Shown: piece after piece, positions 62,413 to 64,000 of the stretch
Numbering within the stretch: the stretch's first letter is position 1
How the letters are laid out: each line of letters starts with the position of its first letter
Source of the DNA: Siphonodentalium dalli
Lineage: Eukaryota > Mollusca > Scaphopoda > Gadilida > Siphonodentaliidae
Assembly: GCA_032622095.1 (NCBI GenBank)
Contig: CP136063.1
Location: forward strand, 278,869,426-278,933,425
Direction of reading: 5' to 3'
DNA: 64,000 bases
Position numbers and translations under genes: made by a program
Notes under the pieces: generated by a model
Told to the model about the DNA's origin: nothing
Databases searched by the model: none
The model's input: only the letters and a program-made list of their open reading frames with translations

Positions 62413-62850
62413 TTATCACATGATTTCTTTGTCACCAAAAATAATTTCCGCAGCTGTAGATAATTGGAATCTGAACAGACTGTTCTTTATGGGGAGGAGC
62501 TGTTATTAAGCATTTCGATTACGCGCCCCACCTAAATTACAGCTAATGAGACGTACACCGGTGGTGGGGTGCTTGTCGACGTGTACTCTTATAATAGCTA
62601 TTTAACCCTAGGGTCAAGTATCTCTGCTGAAAAGTTTTGGGTTTCCCACTTTTATACTGTAACTCTGTCAAAATGAGTATTGTGTAGATTCTAATAATTT
62701 ATGTTTCAGCATAGCGCGCGATCAGGCCTTACACATATATATATGCACATCTCTGCAGGCCACTTTTTCTCACCTCATAGCAAAACTATTCTATTACTCT
62801 ACTTCAGCCCAATCATTTTTACCTCCGGCATTCACCCGTAAAATTACCCT
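62280..62850. other. No gene seen
   Basis: Unique-looking sequence with a short (AT)n run near 62735. No supported features. Confidence 0.5.
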
Positions 62851-63409
62851 TTAACCCCGGTTCATGGTTAATGGTTTTAGTAGCCCGTGCAGTTCGTTTC
62901 GGTTTGCAAATGACGACAAACATCTTGAAAATTGATGATCTGAATTTCCAATGCAACGTTGGAAGTCTGAATGTTGATGACATGTTGAAGTTTTCAGTGC
63001 CAAGACCGATTTGTGTATCAACCCATATACCCTGTGCCAATGCATTCTCTTATATATGCGAGTCGACCATAGGTCGCCTCGCATATATAAGAGAATGCAT
63101 TGGCCTAACAATTTTTCATCATTTGTTATTATTTTTTACAATTTTTTACAATTTTAATAATTTTTTCTTATATTCTTTAACAGAATTATTTTGTAGGTTT
63201 AGTGCCAGGAATCTTACGTTTTTCATGGGCATGAAAATTATTACTATGAATACTTGGTGATAATTTTGAGTTATAACATGCACCTAAGGTTTTATCCAGT
63301 TTGTTTTTAAATTCGCTATAGCATGCTTTTAAAAAAAAAATTTAGGGGCCGATTTTACAGACCGTAAATTAGGGCCGATGAGATCGGCCCTTGGCACTGA
63401 AAGGGTTAA
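62851..63409. mobile_element. Longer piggyBac-like relative with palindrome copy D
   Basis: It begins TTAACCCC and ends AAAGGGTTAA, consistent with TTAA-flanked piggyBac-type tips, although the tips match less well than in the 27.8 kb copy. It holds the 69-bp palindrome at 63036-63104 and a diverged form of the AT-rich spacer (TTCTTATATTCTTTAACAG). Near the right end is a hairpin GGGCCGATGAGATCGGCCC. The plus-strand open frame at 62871-63260 runs through the palindrome and is not a gene. Confidence 0.55.
63036..63104 (+). repeat. 69-bp near-perfect palindrome, copy D
   Basis: Matches copy A across both arms and centre, in sequence otherwise unlike the 27.8 kb MITE on its left side. Confidence 0.97.
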
Positions 63410-64000
63410 ACATAGTTTTCATTATGAAATAACTCAGTTTTTCTAGCATTTTGAAATACTAACCAACTTAGCTATATTTTCATCCTTCGCTGCCAGTTTG
63501 TTAACCCTTCACAAATATGAACTTGCAAGTTTTCATGCAAATATTTTGTGACATCACAATTGAATTGAAATCGAGTTAGAAATTTTACACAAAGTGAAAT
63601 TCGGATTTCCGATTTTTGGATGTTAGCCGTCAATTTGTGTCGCTCTACGACATAATCTTCGTGAAATTATTTTTTATTTTTCGCTAAATATTTGTTTGGT
63701 TAGTCAATTTTTGCCTAATTGTTAGTAGCCTTAGGTCCTACACTCTATATTTTTGTCGCCTACGACTACCTATACTTTTATATTTTTCTATCAGTCCATA
63801 CTTTGCAATTTTTTACCCACATATTGTCCATTCCTATTTCATCTGTGCATTTTTTGTTTCTTCGGAACTTATCACTCCTGCACTCATAAGCGCAGTATCT
63901 CAGTATTTGCTGGTTGTTAGTACGAAATTAGTCCTGTATTCAGTTAATACAGACATTTCAGATGATCGATACAGAAGTTGAGTGAAACGATTCAAGAATT
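63410..64000. other. No gene seen
   Basis: AT-rich sequence to the window edge. No frame or repeat was recognised. Confidence 0.5.

Noticed and set aside
62871-63260. 129-codon plus-strand ORF
   Set aside because: It reads through the MITE palindrome (ANAFSYICEST...), the same text seen in accidental frames over the other palindrome copies.

Overview
This window looks like nuclear DNA from an animal, not a microbe. It has no operons, no ribosome-binding sites and no dense coding. It is AT-rich sequence filled with tandem repeats and decayed transposons of animal type: L1/Tx1-like and jockey/CR1-like LINEs, a MULE, a piggyBac-like MITE family, and hAT-like and Helitron-like ends. The dispersed repeats containing 'gagttatgcccc' and 'ccggatgataac' resemble repeats I associate with bivalve and other lophotrochozoan genomes. 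A marine mollusc is therefore my best guess, made by inference only.

Layout. Bases 1-27360 (43% of the window) are one uninterrupted array of a 34-bp satellite, about 805 monomers, running off the left edge. It has nested higher-order registers of 2, 3, 9 and 12 monomers. The very long open frames across it are a by-product: the consensus monomer has no stop in any forward frame, no ATG/GTG/TTG, and 34 is not a multiple of 3. From 27361 on, the sequence is a patchwork. 27.4-31.0 kb holds a piggyBac-like MITE with two 69-bp palindromes, then a 1354-bp element with about 100-bp terminal inverted repeats and a perfect 9-bp target duplication. 32.1-35.9 kb holds a 171-bp tandem array, a 36-bp minisatellite, a 186-bp duplication and a small retroposon with a 14-bp target duplication. 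36.2-38.5 kb holds two minus-strand LINE relics: an ORF1 with CCHC knuckles and an ORF2 C-terminus. 39.7-42.8 kb holds an array of about 105-bp units split by a 2132-bp MULE carrying a broken transposase. 44.2-44.85 kb holds an unrecognised coding-like frame. 46.5-49.7 kb holds a wrecked L1/Tx1-like LINE with nested insertions. 51.65-52.3 kb is a 61/50-bp array, followed by a much fresher 5'-truncated LINE at 52.4-54.3 kb. 55.6-63.4 kb holds more MITE copies, a 143-bp array, LINE scraps, a Helitron-like 3' end and a 27-bp minisatellite with an open frame on both strands.

No host gene could be identified with confidence. The weak candidates are a possible first exon at 31021, the frame at 44251-44847, and the minus-strand repeat ORF at 61339-62412. 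There is no sign of a gene system working together. The strongest new observations are the satellite with its frame-independent reading and higher-order structure, the palindrome-bearing MITE family, the two MULE-like insertions dated by target duplications, and several retroelement pseudogenes visible only when frames are stitched together.
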